A DNA stretch of 64,000 nt from Epichloe hybrida. Taxonomy: Eukaryota; Ascomycota; Sordariomycetes; Hypocreales; Clavicipitaceae. Position 1 is the stretch's first letter, and every line of letters begins with the position of its first letter. The stretch lies in the NCBI GenBank assembly GCA_019022495.1, contig JAFEKR010000005.1:1240001-1304000 (forward strand), in the 5' to 3' direction. The translations under genes were made by a program, and so were the position numbers. Positions 43,701 through 55,768 of this stretch are shown in pieces. The notes under the pieces were generated by a model. That model was not told the DNA's origin, searched no databases, and worked only from the letters and a program-made list of their open reading frames with translations.

Positions 43701-46700
43701 GTTCAAGAAATCACCACCCATTGCCATTCTATGACTGACAAGCCCTGGTGAAGTCACCATATCGTAGCACATCAATCTTGTTCTGTGCAAATACGGAGTA
43801 CTGCCATGACTCTCTGAATTTAGATGGCCCACAGAGTGTAAAGGTGATGTATCTGCACTGTCAATGTCTCTGCTTGGGAGGGAGACTGGAGTCATCACAG
43901 GCCTAACAAATGGGCCCGTTCAGACCCCACGTTAAACCGATCCAGCTGTACCGTATTAGCACTGCGTACTGTGTACATTGTGGGATGTATCTTTGAAGAT
44001 GAGAAGACTGCGGCACATCAGAGCAATAGCCGCCGTCGGCACGCTGCGATGCACAAAGTCCGGCATTAAGTTATAGTTTGGGTACTTTGAATTTCGCGTC
44101 ACCATGTCATGTAAAATCCCTGGCTTAGGGAAGCGCCCTTCACTTGCTTGAGGTACTTTTATCTTGTCAACCCATGCTTGAAAAGCGAGAGAGCGGGAAC
44201 GTCCAAGTTCGCGGCGATTGAATTCTTGTCGATGGGATGGCAAGGGAAGTGAACAAATATCCCTGTCAATGGCCATTGGACAAAAGTGGATGGGGGATGG
44301 GAAATTTTAACCTTATTTTGCTAAGACTGTGCTGGGACAGGGTTCACCAGAGGGGGGGGGGGGGGCGCTTTGATCCCATCTCCGTTGTCTCCACGGAGGA
44401 TCCCGCGATTTCCCTAATTACACTTGAAATATGTAGCACCTCGTATGGAATACAGTAATGAACATGCCATCTCGGGTTGCCGTGATGATGACGTTGTACT
44501 CCGTTTCGTCAGGAGCAACGCCGAGCCGGCTCCGACGGCGTCTCACCTAATCAAACGTCTCAGTTCAGACACAAACAAACCAAACTACCTACCATAGGGA
44601 GCGACAAGAAATCCCCCCCCTCTGCAGATTCATGGTCACACAACTGCGATTGGAGCAACTTCTTTCGGGATGAACGTTGTTGGACGCTGGACGCTGGACA
44701 AACAAGGCTGCCTATTTCCGGACAAGATGGGAACGACGGAATTCAAGGGTATGTACCGGCTCTTGTGTCGATGACTAACTATGCCGTAATCGGGTACATC
44801 ATCCTTGTTACGGAGTTATGTATGGATGAGAAGTCGTCCCGCCCTGTCCGGCCAGAGTTCGCCGCGAATGCCAAGTCCCGTCCTCCCCCCCCCCCCTCCC
44901 GGGCAGCGAAGGCGGTCGGTCATTGGGCGAGGCGAAACGAAAGCTTCGTCCGTCCACCGGCTTTTAAGCATGAATTTAAGCGTTGCAAGCCACCTCAGGT
45001 GCCTTGGCGTAGGACCGCGGCTCGCACAGTGCGCCCATCATCACGGGGCAGGGGGGCTCGAGATGATGACAATGAGTCCATCGTTTTTCGAGGACAACAG
45101 GACAACAGAGGGGATGAATGATGGGGAGGGACTCGACCATCATCGAAACCTTGGAGAAAGAGTAGGAAGGAGCGCAGCTGGGCCAGAAACGTAGTATGCC
45201 GCCGTTGGGGGGGGGGGAATCCCCAAAATCTTACACACTGTGTAGTAGGAAAAGTAACGGTTGTCCAACGCCGAGGCAGCAAGGAAGCAAAAAAGCTTGG
45301 CGCTGTTGAAATTGCCGTCTGAACCGACTTGGCGACTTCGGGCTGCCAGAGAGGGAAGCTCGCTCGTTGGGCGGGGGGGGTGGGGTGGGTGGGGCCTAGG
45401 AAAGGAGGGGGAGGGGCGTGGGGGCGTCTGTCTGGTAATAAACAAAGTACGACGAAGAAGAGTTAAATTGAGAGTTTGTGTTGGTGCGCCCTGGGATGTT
45501 CCGCAATAGGCCGGCCCGCTTTCGCGTTTCTATCGCGCATGTGGTTTTTACCGGGTCATTTCGTTTTGTGGGCGCGAAAAAAAAAAAAAAGCTAAATCGC
45601 CGGCAAGTTCCAGACATGAGAATAACCTTTCAAGTACGATTAGACGCATTCCCACCCCCCTCCCTTGACTTCTTCTTCCCCCTCCGTCTGATCGACGAGA
45701 AGTCAAAGTTCAAGACAAAGGAAAGTCATGCCGTGCCATGGCGTGAACGCGTCTGGGGTTCGAGACAGAAAGGCAAGCCGAATGCCACCGGTTCTGGCTT
45801 GCCGATTCATCCGTTCCGGAAGCTCCACGGCCAATACACACAAGACTGTACCAAGACACATCCCCAGATTGGCTGGTTCCTCAGGCAGGCGCAGATGGCC
45901 TTTCTCGCCCGGGGTCGGAGAAAGTCACAAGGGGGCACGGCCCCCCGAGTCAGCAAAAAAAAAAAAAGACACAAGACAAAAAAGCCTCTTTTGGGTGAAG
46001 TCAGCTTCTCGACCTTGCATGTGCATGTGGCGCTCGAAGGTTGTTGGTGGCAACTGGGATGGTCATGTCCTAAAAAGAAAGAAGAAGAAAAAAAGTTCGT
46101 CTCGCGCACACGCACGGCCTCGATGGGAGCCGCCATTGCTGCGCGTGGCTTGGAGTTGTCGTCGTCAGCCATATTTATGATTGCACGGATAGTCCGACAT
46201 TGTCTGCGCAGCGTCCCGTCGATGGGACTCGATGGAAATGGAAATGAAGACGCCAACGACGTCGACTCGATAGAGTGACGTGGACGTGACGTGGCGTGAC
46301 GTGACGGGGGGCGCCGTGCCACGAATCACGGAGCAAAATGAGGCCAGAGGAATTCGGGATTCTACGTCTTGCTACGGATTACAAGGCGCAACATATCCAT
46401 CATTCACCCCATCCATCGTATGTATTCCATTCATTCGGCCGAAGCAAAGGGGCAGGCAGGGCACGGCGTATCATGTACCAGTTGTCGTGTCACCGCCTGG
46501 TTGCATCCATCAACAACGCACGCGCCTGCCAGTGTTTGCCAAAAGTCGTGGCCGAGGTGGATAAATCGGCACGCTTCGACCCTGACATGACTCTTATCTG
46601 TGTACAGTCCAGTCCGTACGCCGTGATTTGCATTCAAATCAAATTTCCGCCCGACGCCAACCAGAGCAAAGCAGTAAGTCACCTGTACATATGTACGGAG

Positions 46701-48051
46701 CAGGCGCGTTTCAGACAATATTCTGGCTGGCCCTGGCTCTTCTTTGATCATCAGATGGATGGTTTGTTTTGCCGACGCACGTTCAAGACCACCTACAAGA
46801 ACATGTTTCGTCTAGCCGGTACTCCTGCAGATTTAGCCGTGGCAGCAGGAAGGGCCCTGCCTGTTCAGGGCCTGTTCAGGGCGCAAGGACGTAACAGTGC
46901 TACATATGTATGCTACGTTTGCCGGAACTTGCGGAGCAGCTGGGTCACCATTTCATCATGCGTTTCGGTTCGAAAAAGCCAAGCAACGTGAGATTACGTA
47001 GAAAACTCTTCTCCATTCTCTTGAACCTTCTTCTCCTGCGGAAGGGGGGAAAGGGGGAGGGGGAGGGGGGCGAATGTCTCGGCCGTGAAAAATTGTAATT
47101 AATTAAGCTTATGTATGCTAAAATGACGTCGTGCAGGAAGGAGGGTGGATGCATGCATGGGTGGACGCACCAACGATGCGACGTCAACGAGGGCGATCGG
47201 CCAACTTATGACTGACGAGATTTGGTATCCGTTTCATCCCGAGGGTTTGCTCGGTGGGAAACGCTGTCCTTTGATGTCTCGTATCACGTTATCGCATCAC
47301 CATCTTTGTGTGAATGGCCGGCCTTGTCGTCCTAACGTAAAAAAAGAACAAAAAAGAAAAAAAAAAAAAGAAAAAAAAACCGTTGGCGATTGCCTCGAGT
47401 GAAGATGTGATGGATTTCGCGTATCAGCCTACCCACGAGTGCAGAGGATCTTGTGATAATAGTTCCAATCCCAGCAATGTAACAACAGAAAATATCATGT
47501 CAATGATTCCAGAAATGACCATCACCTTCCACATCCACCCAGCCAGGCTCAGCACGTCCTCCAACGTCCTGTCGTCCAACACATACCCGCTGCAATCACC
47601 CTTCATCTCCCTCACAGGGCCGCACACGGCCATCTGCTGCGTGTGGCGCCGTCATCTATTGCCTAATTTCCATGCGGTATAGAGCAGGTGAGGCTGCGTC
47701 TTTACGATGGGCGGAATAGCGCCCGGCGGGGGAAGGGAGCACGTCCCATGCTCACTATGCAGTTCCGTGCAAGTTTTGAAGCAAGTCTCTAGGGAGAGGA
47801 AAGAGTAACGTTTCTTATATCGGCACGTCTTATGCCCCACTGGGCCCATGGGGGAATGAATACATACATACATATACCTGTCATGGGAGCTTTGGGCTCG
47901 GGAGCATATGTATGCTCACTCTCATGCTTACCAAGATACCCTGAATCACGCGTTACCAGCGACAACGGTTCTGGCGCAAATCTACATAAGGAGAAGCAAG
48001 TGTTCTTCCTCTTTCATTCATTCGTTCGTTGGACATTTAGCTGTGCGATTG
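40750..48051. promoter_or_regulatory. 7.3-kb gene-free region upstream of SGE1
   Basis: No supported gene on either strand over 7.3 kb, the largest such gap in the window. ORFs up to 266 aa (for example 45478-46278) run through poly-A/Lys tracts and show no family features. It contains a 21-bp minisatellite (42820-42918), two TACGGAGTA motifs, several G/C runs, a TGACGT cluster (46276-46305), and A-tracts (~45578-45591, ~47341-47380). WOR1/RYP1-type genes are known for very long upstream regulatory regions and leaders, so a regulatory role is inferred. Undetected small genes or ncRNAs cannot be excluded. Confidence 0.5.
42820..42918. repeat. 21-bp minisatellite
   Basis: Four near-identical copies of the 21-bp unit AGGCAACTGCGGACTGCAGAC (the first diverged), followed by a truncated one and flanked by GCTGCAGACA bits. 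It lies in the gene-free region upstream of SGE1. Confidence 0.9.
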
Positions 48052-49394
48052 TCATTGCTTGGCCTTCAAGGCTCGTCGCCTCAATACTGCCGAGTTCTCA
48101 TTCAGCCCATTGTAATTATGCGCATCGAGACACGCCTGTCTGCTTAGCATGACGGCGCCCTCCTCACCACCGGTGCGGTCTCTCATCTCCTCTTCGTAGT
48201 CATCAATACCCGCCTTGAGCGTCACCTCGCCGGCGTGAATCTTCTTCAGATGCTGGACGAGGTTGTAAGCATCAAGCATGCCGTGGTTGGCGGCTTCTCC
48301 TCTGTACATTGTCATGGCGTGAGCTGCGTCACCAACAAGTGTCACCCGTCCTTGCCGATTGTCCCAGTCGGGGCATGGCCAATCCTGGAGACTAATCTCC
48401 ATCACCGGTGCTGTTTCGGGGATGCTTTCAACGGTTTGGCGGAGAAGCGGATGGAATTCCTTCGCACGGCGCTTCATTTCAGCAATCCGCTCAGCATCAT
48501 GAGTCGGGACTTCATCTTTGTCGCTCTTGACCATCCATGATGTGCTGATTTGTACTCGATACCGTTCTTGGTCTGTGCCCTTGGTACCATTACCCTCCGG
48601 CGTCTCCATCATGGATACCCAGAGGAAGTGGCCCGTCACCGGGTGGCAACCCTGGAAAAGAAGAGGATCAATGTCTCGTAGTGGTTTGACTTGCTCTGGC
48701 GTCATGTCCACTGCCGCACCGATGAAACGCACAGGAAGTTGATGGTTGGAATAATTATCCGGGACGAGAAACTTCCTCGTCTGTGAGTTTGTCCCCTCAG
48801 CCCCGATAATCATGCTCCCTTCAGTCGAGGAGCCGTCAGAAAAGGTAGCGCGAATACCTCCATCTGCCCCATCTAATACGTCGACGTTGCTCAGTCGCTT
48901 GCCCCATTGAACATGATCCATGACGCCTTGAAGGAGTTCCTTGCGTAGCTTTTCGCGATTGACCCGACGGCGCTTGTTGGGAGGGATTCGAAACTTGGAG
49001 TCCAACGTCTCCAGGTTAATAAAGAGAAAGTTGCCATTGTCATTGCGACCAACTTCGGGGTCAACTTGGCCATGCTCAATGGCCTCAACTGTGGCGTCGT
49101 CCAGGAGCTCAATGAGAAAAGGCAAAGCCCAGTGGATGGTGATGGCCCATCCATGGCCACGTGAATCAATGTGCTCGTCGCGTTCGAAGATCTGGAACGG
49201 GATATTGGCCTGTGGTGTGGATTTAGCACATTTACACGCAAAAGTTGTTGCCTGCAGCAGCTTGCTGTGGAGGATTCTCCTTCTATCATCAAACAAGAGC
49301 CTTTTCGGAGCAATACCTTCTTGAGCCCGTGGGCGAGCGTCAGCCCTGCAACGCCAGCGCCACTGATAATGACGGGTTTCTTTATAGATGCCAT
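48052..49394 (-). CDS. FAD-dependent monooxygenase (PF01494 aromatic-hydroxylase type)
   Basis: Exons 49394-49317 and 49209-48052 (donor GTATTG, acceptor CCACAG) give 411 aa. The N-terminal Rossmann motif GAGVAG is at residues 12-17 in exon 1. The second FAD segment GDAAHAM is at ~319-325, followed by TMYRGEAANHGMLDAYNL. GAEGTNSQTRKFL stands where the family has the DG motif, with Glu replacing the usual Asp. No signal peptide or membrane anchor is visible, so it is probably cytosolic. Such enzymes use NAD(P)H and oxygen to hydroxylate aromatic or polyketide-derived compounds, and are common in secondary metabolism. No biosynthetic cluster surrounds it, so it may be a stand-alone detoxifying or tailoring enzyme. 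Family is secure, substrate unknown. Confidence 0.88.
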
Positions 49395-50166
49395 AGTCTG
49401 GCTTGTTGTGCTTCAGCTCAAAATGGTGCGCTTTGCTTGCAGCTCAAGCCTCGCTGCGATTTCACCCAAGCTTGAAAACAATGCTCAAGTTGGGCTCTCT
49501 TCGCACCGGGGACGCGAAGCCAACCAAGGTGTCAGAGCTCCAACAATGTCCCAAAAGGCGCGATGATGGAAGAGAGGATTCCGAGGTAACTCGCGAAGTA
49601 GTACATGTAGGTGGGGCTGACCTCCAGCTGGACCAGCTTCGACCGACTAAGGGTTGAATGACGGTGACACTGCGCAAGCACCGGAAGACAACATGATGGT
49701 GAGAAAAAAAATCCGGAGATATGGGCGGCGAAATCTACATCATCTTCAGATGCCATCAGATCTAGTATGCAGCCGCAGGAAATAAATATTCTTTTTGTAC
49801 ATGTTGCACGCGTCGTGACTTGCTATTTTCGCTGTACGACTCCATTCGGAAAACTGGCTCTAGGGTAGCAGGCTGCGCCGCGACATCGTTGGGCCGATCC
49901 GACGCAGGTTGATTCTGATGTGGGCCGCCAAATTGACGTACCTGCATCCATCACTTTTTGGGTCACCAGGATCTGACGCGCGACAGCTCTTTCGTCTGTC
50001 TGTCTAACTCATAATCAAGCAGCACGAGAGACCACACCACCTTTGCCATTGAATCCCGCAAACCATCCACTCCATTGAGACTTCGACGGCCGAGGTAGAG
50101 GGGATCATGTTAGCGCCATCCTGCTGATATTCCCCCAGGCATCGTCGCTGTGCCACGACTACTACC
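49395..50166. promoter_or_regulatory. Divergent promoter region, FAD monooxygenase / CFT2
   Basis: 770 bp shared by two genes transcribed away from each other. No gene was seen inside. ORFs on both strands are short and lack features. Confidence 0.4.
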
Positions 50167-53139
50167 ATGTTCACGTTCTGTCCCCTTCAGGGCGCGCTCT
50201 CCGAATCGACTGCATCGCAATCACTCTTGGAGCTTGATGGCGGCGTCAAGATCTTGATCGACATCGGATGGGACGAAAAGTTTGATGTCGAGAAGCTGGG
50301 AGAGCTGGAAAAGTGAGTGATCGAGAGCGCTTGGCTCCGAGTCTCATGTTCGCCCGCTAACAACACATCGCCGCACCGTAGGCAAGTCCCTACTTTGTCC
50401 TTGATCCTCCTCACACATGCAACTACATCTCATATAGCCGCCTACGTCCACTGTTGCAAGAATTTCCCGCTATTCACTCGTATTCCCGCCTATGCGACTC
50501 GCCCTGTCATCGACCTCGGCCGATCACTGACCCAGGATCTCTACTCTTCAACGCCTGCGGCATCCACGACTATTCGACAAAGCTCCTTATCGGAGATTGC
50601 GTATGCATACACGCAGACCGCTGTGACGGCACAAAACCTCTTGTTACAATCCCCGAATCCCGACGAAATCGCGCGATACTTTTCTCTCATTCAGCCCCTG
50701 AAATATTCTCAGCCACATCAACCTCTTCCATCACCCTTTTCACCACCCTTGAATGGGCTCACCATCACCGCATACAACTCTGGACATACCCTCGGCGGTA
50801 CAATCTGGCATATACAACATGGACTCGAGTCAATTGTCTACGCGGTGGATTGGAATCAGGCCAGAGAGAATGTATTTGCCGGCGCAGCCTGGCTCGGAGG
50901 AGCGGGAGGTGGAGGAGCTGAGGTTATCGAGCAGCTTCGCAAGCCCACTGCCCTGATTTGCAGCAGTCGCGGCGCCCAGAAATCAGCACAGTCGGGTAGT
51001 CGAATCAAGCGAGACGAACAAATGCTCGACATGATCAAAACGTGCGTAACAAAGGGTGGCACTGTGTTGATTCCAGTCGACTCCAGCGCAAGGGTTTTAG
51101 AGCTGTCGTATCTCCTCGAACATGCATGGAGAGCCGATGCTGCCTCAGACAACAGCACGCTGAAATCGACGAAATTGTACTTGGCCGGCCGGAACATGTC
51201 AAGCACCATGCGGTACGCCAGAAGCATGCTCGAGTGGATGGACGATAATATTGTTCAAGAGTTCGAGGCGTTTGCCGAAGGTCAGCGCAAGGCGAATGGA
51301 ACAAGTGAGAAAAAAGAAGGAGGTCCGTTCGACTTCAAATATCTCCGACTACTCGAGCGAAGAGCGCAAATCACAAAACTTCTCAGCCAAGCAACGCCTG
51401 GCGGGAACCCTGCACCTGGCGGACGAGTCATTCTTGCCAGCGATATGAGCCTGGAGTGGGGTTTTTCGAAAGACGCCCTCAAGGGCCTGGCACAGGACTC
51501 AAATAATCTTGTTATACTAACAGACCGTCCAACTATGGCGGGAGATGGAAGTCCCTCAATAGCAAGGACTCTCTGGGAATGGTGGAAGGAGAGGAGGGAT
51601 GGAGTATCTGTGGAGCAGGCCAGCAGCAATGGGGAAAATATTGAATCGGTGAATGCAGGTGGGCGAGAGTTGGAAATACGCGAGGCCAGAAGGCAAGCGT
51701 TGGAGGGCGACGAGTTGGCAGTATACCAACAGTGGCTTGCAACCCAGAGACAGCTTCAAGCAACGCAACAGACGGGCGCAGCTGGATCGCTGGAAGGACC
51801 AGCCGATGTTGTCGACGATGCCTCATCAGAATCCTCGTCAGATTCAGAGGACGAGGATGGTCAACAACAAGGAAAAGCATTAACAGTGTCAGCTACAATG
51901 GGCCAAGCAAGTCGGAAGAACGTCATACTCAAAGATGAAGACCTGGGTATCAATGTTCTGATAAAACGAAAAGGGGTCTACGATTTTGATTCACGAGGGA
52001 AAAGGGGCAGAGAGCGATGCTTTCCCGTGGCCATCCGGCGCAAGAGGAACGACGACTTTGGCGAGCTAATTCGGCCAGAAGATTATCTTCGAGCCGAGGA
52101 AAAGGACGAGGACAACGCCGAGGGTGGTAATGTGACAGCAGAAGACGACAAGCTAGGAAAGAAGCGCAAATGGGACGAAGTTGCAAAAGGCTCGGCAGGC
52201 CCCAACAAACGAGGCCACAATGGCAGGGCCAACGCCGATGACGGCAACGGTACCGGCCCTGATAAAGACGGTTTCATTCCCGATGATCTCGACGAGGTCG
52301 AGGACACGGAGCCAAAAGAGCCCGCGGGTCCTTCCAAGCTGATATACAATACAGAGACAATCCGAGTGAACATGCGCATTGGATTCGTCGATTTCAGCGG
52401 CCTTCACGACAGACGAAGCTTGGACATGCTCATTCCGTTAATCCAACCTCGCAAGCTCATTCTCGTTGGCGGCAATCACGAGGAAACCATGGCTCTCGCA
52501 GAAAATTGCAGAACCGCCCTAGACCTGGATGGCGACAAGGCCATTGACGTATTCACCCCAGGCATAGGCGTTTGGGTTGACGCGAGCGTAGACACCAATG
52601 CCTGGGTCGTCAAACTCACAGATCCTCTCGTCAAGAAGCTCAAATGGCAAAATGTCCGCGGCCTAAGCATCGTCACCATCAGCGGACAACTGCTGGCCAC
52701 GGCCAAAGACGGCGAAAGCACCGCGGAAAAGGACGACGAAAACGAACAAGATGCAGCCAACAAGCGTCAAAAGACGGAGCCAGCCTCCAACGCTGTAGCA
52801 CTGACGTCCACGGCTCTCACCGCAGCAAAGGGCGTTCTCCCCATCCTGGACGTGATACCTTCCAATCTCGTCTCGGCCGCCAGAACGACCGCCCAGCCCC
52901 TCCACGTGGGCGACTTGCGATTGGCAGATCTCCGACGAGCGATGCAAGGGTCCGGCCACGGAGCAGAGTTCCGAGGCGAAGGCATTCTTGTCATTGATGG
53001 GTCCGTATCTGTTCGCAAGACGGCAGAGGGGAGGATCGAGGTGGAGAGTGTGGGATTGCCGGCTGTGGGGAGACGAAACACGCTGTACGAGGTCAAGAAG
53101 GCGATTTACGATAACTTGGCGGTGGTGGCCGGGGCGTAA
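50167..53139 (+). CDS. CFT2: Cleavage and polyadenylation factor subunit Cft2 (CPSF100)
   Basis: Exons 50167-50312 and 50382-53139 (donor GTGAGT, acceptor CCGTAG) give 967 aa. It starts MFTFCPLQGALSESTASQSL with LLELDGGVKILIDIGWDE, the family's usual beginning. The metallo-beta-lactamase region follows, with an incomplete zinc motif (THATTSHIAAY, residues 60-70) where the active paralogue Ysh1/CPSF73 has HxHxDH. This is the known inactive state of Cft2. The beta-CASP segment includes KPTALICSSRGAQ, KGGTVLIPVDSSARVLEL and RVILASDMSLEWGFS. A long acidic, disordered insert (~500-690) carries NLS-like KKRKWDE and NKRGHNG patches. Then come MLIPLIQPRKLILVGGNHEE and the C-terminal domain. It acts in the nuclear complex that cleaves pre-mRNA 3' ends. 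Identity is secure. Confidence 0.96.
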
Positions 53140-53969
53140 CAGATATCATGACCAAGGAAGAAGCAAATTATCGGGCCGCAGTCCACGGAGTATACGGTCC
53201 CGGATGTATGTATTTGTCGGGTTAACAAATGTCTAATCTGGAGGCGACCAACGGACTATGTTTCCCCCCCCACCATCGCCATGTACCAATCTGTTACTCT
53301 TCGTGGCTTCACGATCACCACCGTGTCAAATTCAGTACGAATCAATGTTGGGGTCTGTCTCCATGGGATGACGGGTCCATCGTAGTGATTCATCTCTCGT
53401 CATGTTACTGGTTCAGAGTACGTGACAGAAATTACATCTAGCTGCTCTCAAATCGCCCATGATCCTCTCCCGGCCCGTTCAACCCGAGCGCATGTTATTA
53501 ATATACAAGAAACCCCCTTTGTTGTAAAAAAAGAAACGCCAAGCAATGCTACGCTTATTCCAAGATTCAGCTACAAACGGGTGATGATGTTTTCTCTTCT
53601 CTTTGGTCTTTCTCTCCTGCCGTTATTTACCAGAAGCTGCCTTCTGCGATGTCAAGGACTTGACGCAGTTTCTCCGCACCAAGAGTGTTGAAACGTTGTC
53701 GGGAGGTTTCGGAGCCGTGGCCAAACACAACGGCATATTTTTCTTGCTTGACCGCAACACCAGCTCGCTCGGTTTCCCAGACAGCGTGGCTCAATCGGGA
53801 GACATGGAATCTGAATCCCGTCTGGCTTTACGCTGACTGCTCTAGGACCGTGGTCAACCTTATATTGCTCGATTTTCCTACCGTGGCAGGCTTCATTCAT
53901 GGTCATGGACAAGTAGAATCGCGCTCCAAAGTGCTGTAAAGAAAGGGCAACAAGGGGCAAGGGAACGTA
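53140..53969. other. Intergenic region between CFT2 and SYS1 (convergent)
   Basis: 830 bp between two 3' ends. No gene was recognised. Short ORFs on both strands overlap without family features. Confidence 0.4.
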
Positions 53970-54659
53970 TCAAGCAGTATGCTTCATCTCAGCCAGCTCG
54001 TATTCGCCGTTGCCATCTTTCCCACGCCCTCTTCCCCTACCGCGTGAAAAAACAGCGTCATCGCCTCCCCCCTCGAAAGATGGACCGGCTTGGCCCTCCT
54101 CAGCTGCGCCCTGGTCATTCCTGCCGCCGAAGAAGACTGGCTGCAGCTCGCGATAGCGACAACCCCACATACCGAGGGCAACAGATATCGAGGCCGAGCC
54201 AGCCATGGTCATCCACCACATGGAGTGTGCGGGGAGAGAGCGTGTATATAGAGTTGTGAAGACGAGATGGAGGGCGTGTATGGTGAGGGCGAAGTCGGCG
54301 ACGAGTTTGCTTCTCGCGACGAGGATGACGATTGCGACAGCCCTGCAGAATAGTCAGAACAACTTCTAACCACAAGATATGGCGGGGGAAAAGCAAAGGC
54401 CAACGCACATGAAGAAACCCCCGTCAATAAGCCACAAAAAGGACAACAGCCACCCCTGTGTCGTGTCACCTCTGACATTATCCCAGCCAAATACCATGTC
54501 GAGACTGAATCCCATGCCTGCAACCAGCGCTGCGAAGAGCATCAGAGCCCCAGCTGTAAGATAGAACAGCGCTTGGAGTATAGCTATTTGCGTAGCAATC
54601 TTGAGGGGCTGAAGCTCCGTCAGCGCGCCAGCGCGCGGGGGCTTTCGTCTCCGAGGCAT
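53970..54659 (-). CDS. SYS1: Golgi membrane protein Sys1
   Basis: Exons 54659-54409 and 54342-53970 (donor GTGCGT, acceptor CTGCAG; 66-bp intron) give 207 aa. A short basic N-terminus (MPRRRKPPRAGALTELQPLK) precedes four hydrophobic segments at about residues 20-48, 68-95, 100-118 and 122-143. The family pattern is visible: QIAILQALFYLTAGALM in the first segment, WLLSFLWLIDGGFFM in the second, and the SMWWMTMAGSASISVALGMW end. The C-terminal tail is hydrophilic, Gly/Arg/Glu-rich. Sys1 is the Golgi receptor that brings the small GTPase Arl3/ARFRP1 to the trans-Golgi. The frame is open upstream to 54803, but those residues do not fit and the ATG at 54659 matches the family start. COA6 lies divergently upstream. 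Confidence 0.88.
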
Positions 54660-55360
54660 CGCGAGTTTCCCGGTCTGGCCGCGGAGTCGATGCGTATGTA
54701 CATACGTTGAGGTGTTTTCCCGAGCTCGAACAATCGGAAGCTCCAAACTGCACGTGAAGAAAAGGACGATTCTATCGGCGCTTTGTATCCGTCTATTTGG
54801 CAAAAGGTAGTCGTCGTCGTCGTCGTCGGGATCGAACTATGGTCCCTGAAACTGGAGCAGACGAACACGGGGATCGTCGCAACTGAAACGCCGGTTCGCA
54901 AGTACGGAACGCAAAGGGTTTGTACCGAGGAGGGAAGCAAGAAAATGGAAGGCGCGCTATCATGTAAACGAGAGAAAAAGAGAAGAAAAAGAGAACAGAT
55001 TCTAGGGAGAGACCAGGAAGCAGGTGAGCTTGCGCAGCTGCCGGCTGTGTGAGTTGGCAGGCGCGGCGCGGCGGGTCGCTCTTGACAGTTTGGCATGTTT
55101 CTTCGGTGCCCAGCTTGATTGGGGACGTCACATCTCACCGCCTGGATTCTGCCGGTCAGGTCGTCACGACTTTTACTTGCGACAATTCCATCACCATCGG
55201 TACTCGACTCAACTCGGCTCAACCGAAAGTCGTCCGTCTCCGAACTCGCCCGCCCATCGGTCCATAGTACCGAAGCCGAGAAGCCTCCTTCTCGGAACGC
55301 CGCACTCCAAAAGACCACAAAGCCTCCACATCACAAAAGTTGCCATCACAGCCAAGCGCC
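54660..55360. promoter_or_regulatory. Divergent promoter region, SYS1 / COA6
   Basis: 700 bp between two gene starts. A GTC triplet run (GTCGTCGTCGTCGTC, ~54812-54826) lies on the SYS1 side and a purine-rich GAGAAAAAGAG tract near 54970-54995. No gene was seen inside. Confidence 0.4.
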
Positions 55361-55768
55361 ATGGGCTGGTGGCCCTTTTCATCATCCTCCCGCAGCGATG
55401 CCATTCGCTCCGGCGACGCCATTCCAAATCGCCAAGAACGCTCCGTGTGCTGGGCATCACGCGATGCTTACTTCGCCTGCCTTGACGCCAACAAAATTCT
55501 CGACGCAAACAAGAATGCATCCGCCGCCAAGCGCGCATGTCCCCGCGAGAGCGACGCCTTTGATCGTGACTGCGCAGCCGCATGGGTCAAGTATTTCAAG
55601 CAGTGGCGCGTGGCGGACATTCAGAAGAAGCGACGACTGGATGAGTTGAGGAAGCAAGGGGCACAGGAGATGGAGGTATCCACGACGTTTGCGCCAGAGG
55701 GTGCTGCAGGCGTCAAGGGCAACGGGAAAGAGGATATTCAGGATATGCTGGAGAAGAAGAGAAGGTAG
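55361..55768 (+). CDS. COA6: Cytochrome c oxidase assembly factor Coa6
   Basis: A single exon of 135 aa. The start MGWWPFSSSS was chosen because it is the first ATG in the open frame. A twin-cysteine helix pair is present as Cys30-x9-Cys40 (SVCWASRDAYFACLDAN) and Cys60-x10-Cys71 (CPRESDAFDRDC), the Cx9C-Cx10C pattern of the Coa6/COX12-like family. YFKQWRV follows the fourth Cys, also typical. The C-terminus is charged, with a short KEDIQDMLEKKRR helix. Coa6 works in the mitochondrial intermembrane space in copper delivery to cytochrome c oxidase subunit II and is imported by the Mia40 route, so no presequence is expected. Identity is well supported. Confidence 0.9.
   Translation: MGWWPFSSSSRSDAIRSGDAIPNRQERSVCWASRDAYFACLDANKILDANKNASAAKRACPRESDAFDRDCAAAWVKYFKQWRVADIQKKRRLDELRKQGAQEMEVSTTFAPEGAAGVKGNGKEDIQDMLEKKRR

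Noticed and set aside
45478..46278. 266-aa ORF upstream of SGE1
   Set aside because: Contains several poly-Lys tracts from A-runs, with no family features or signal peptide. Overlapping ORFs on the other strand look the same.
54825..54890. tRNA-like bits (GGGATCGAACTATGG)
   Set aside because: Box-B-like sequence only. No acceptor stem or box A at proper distance. No tRNA could be supported anywhere in the window.
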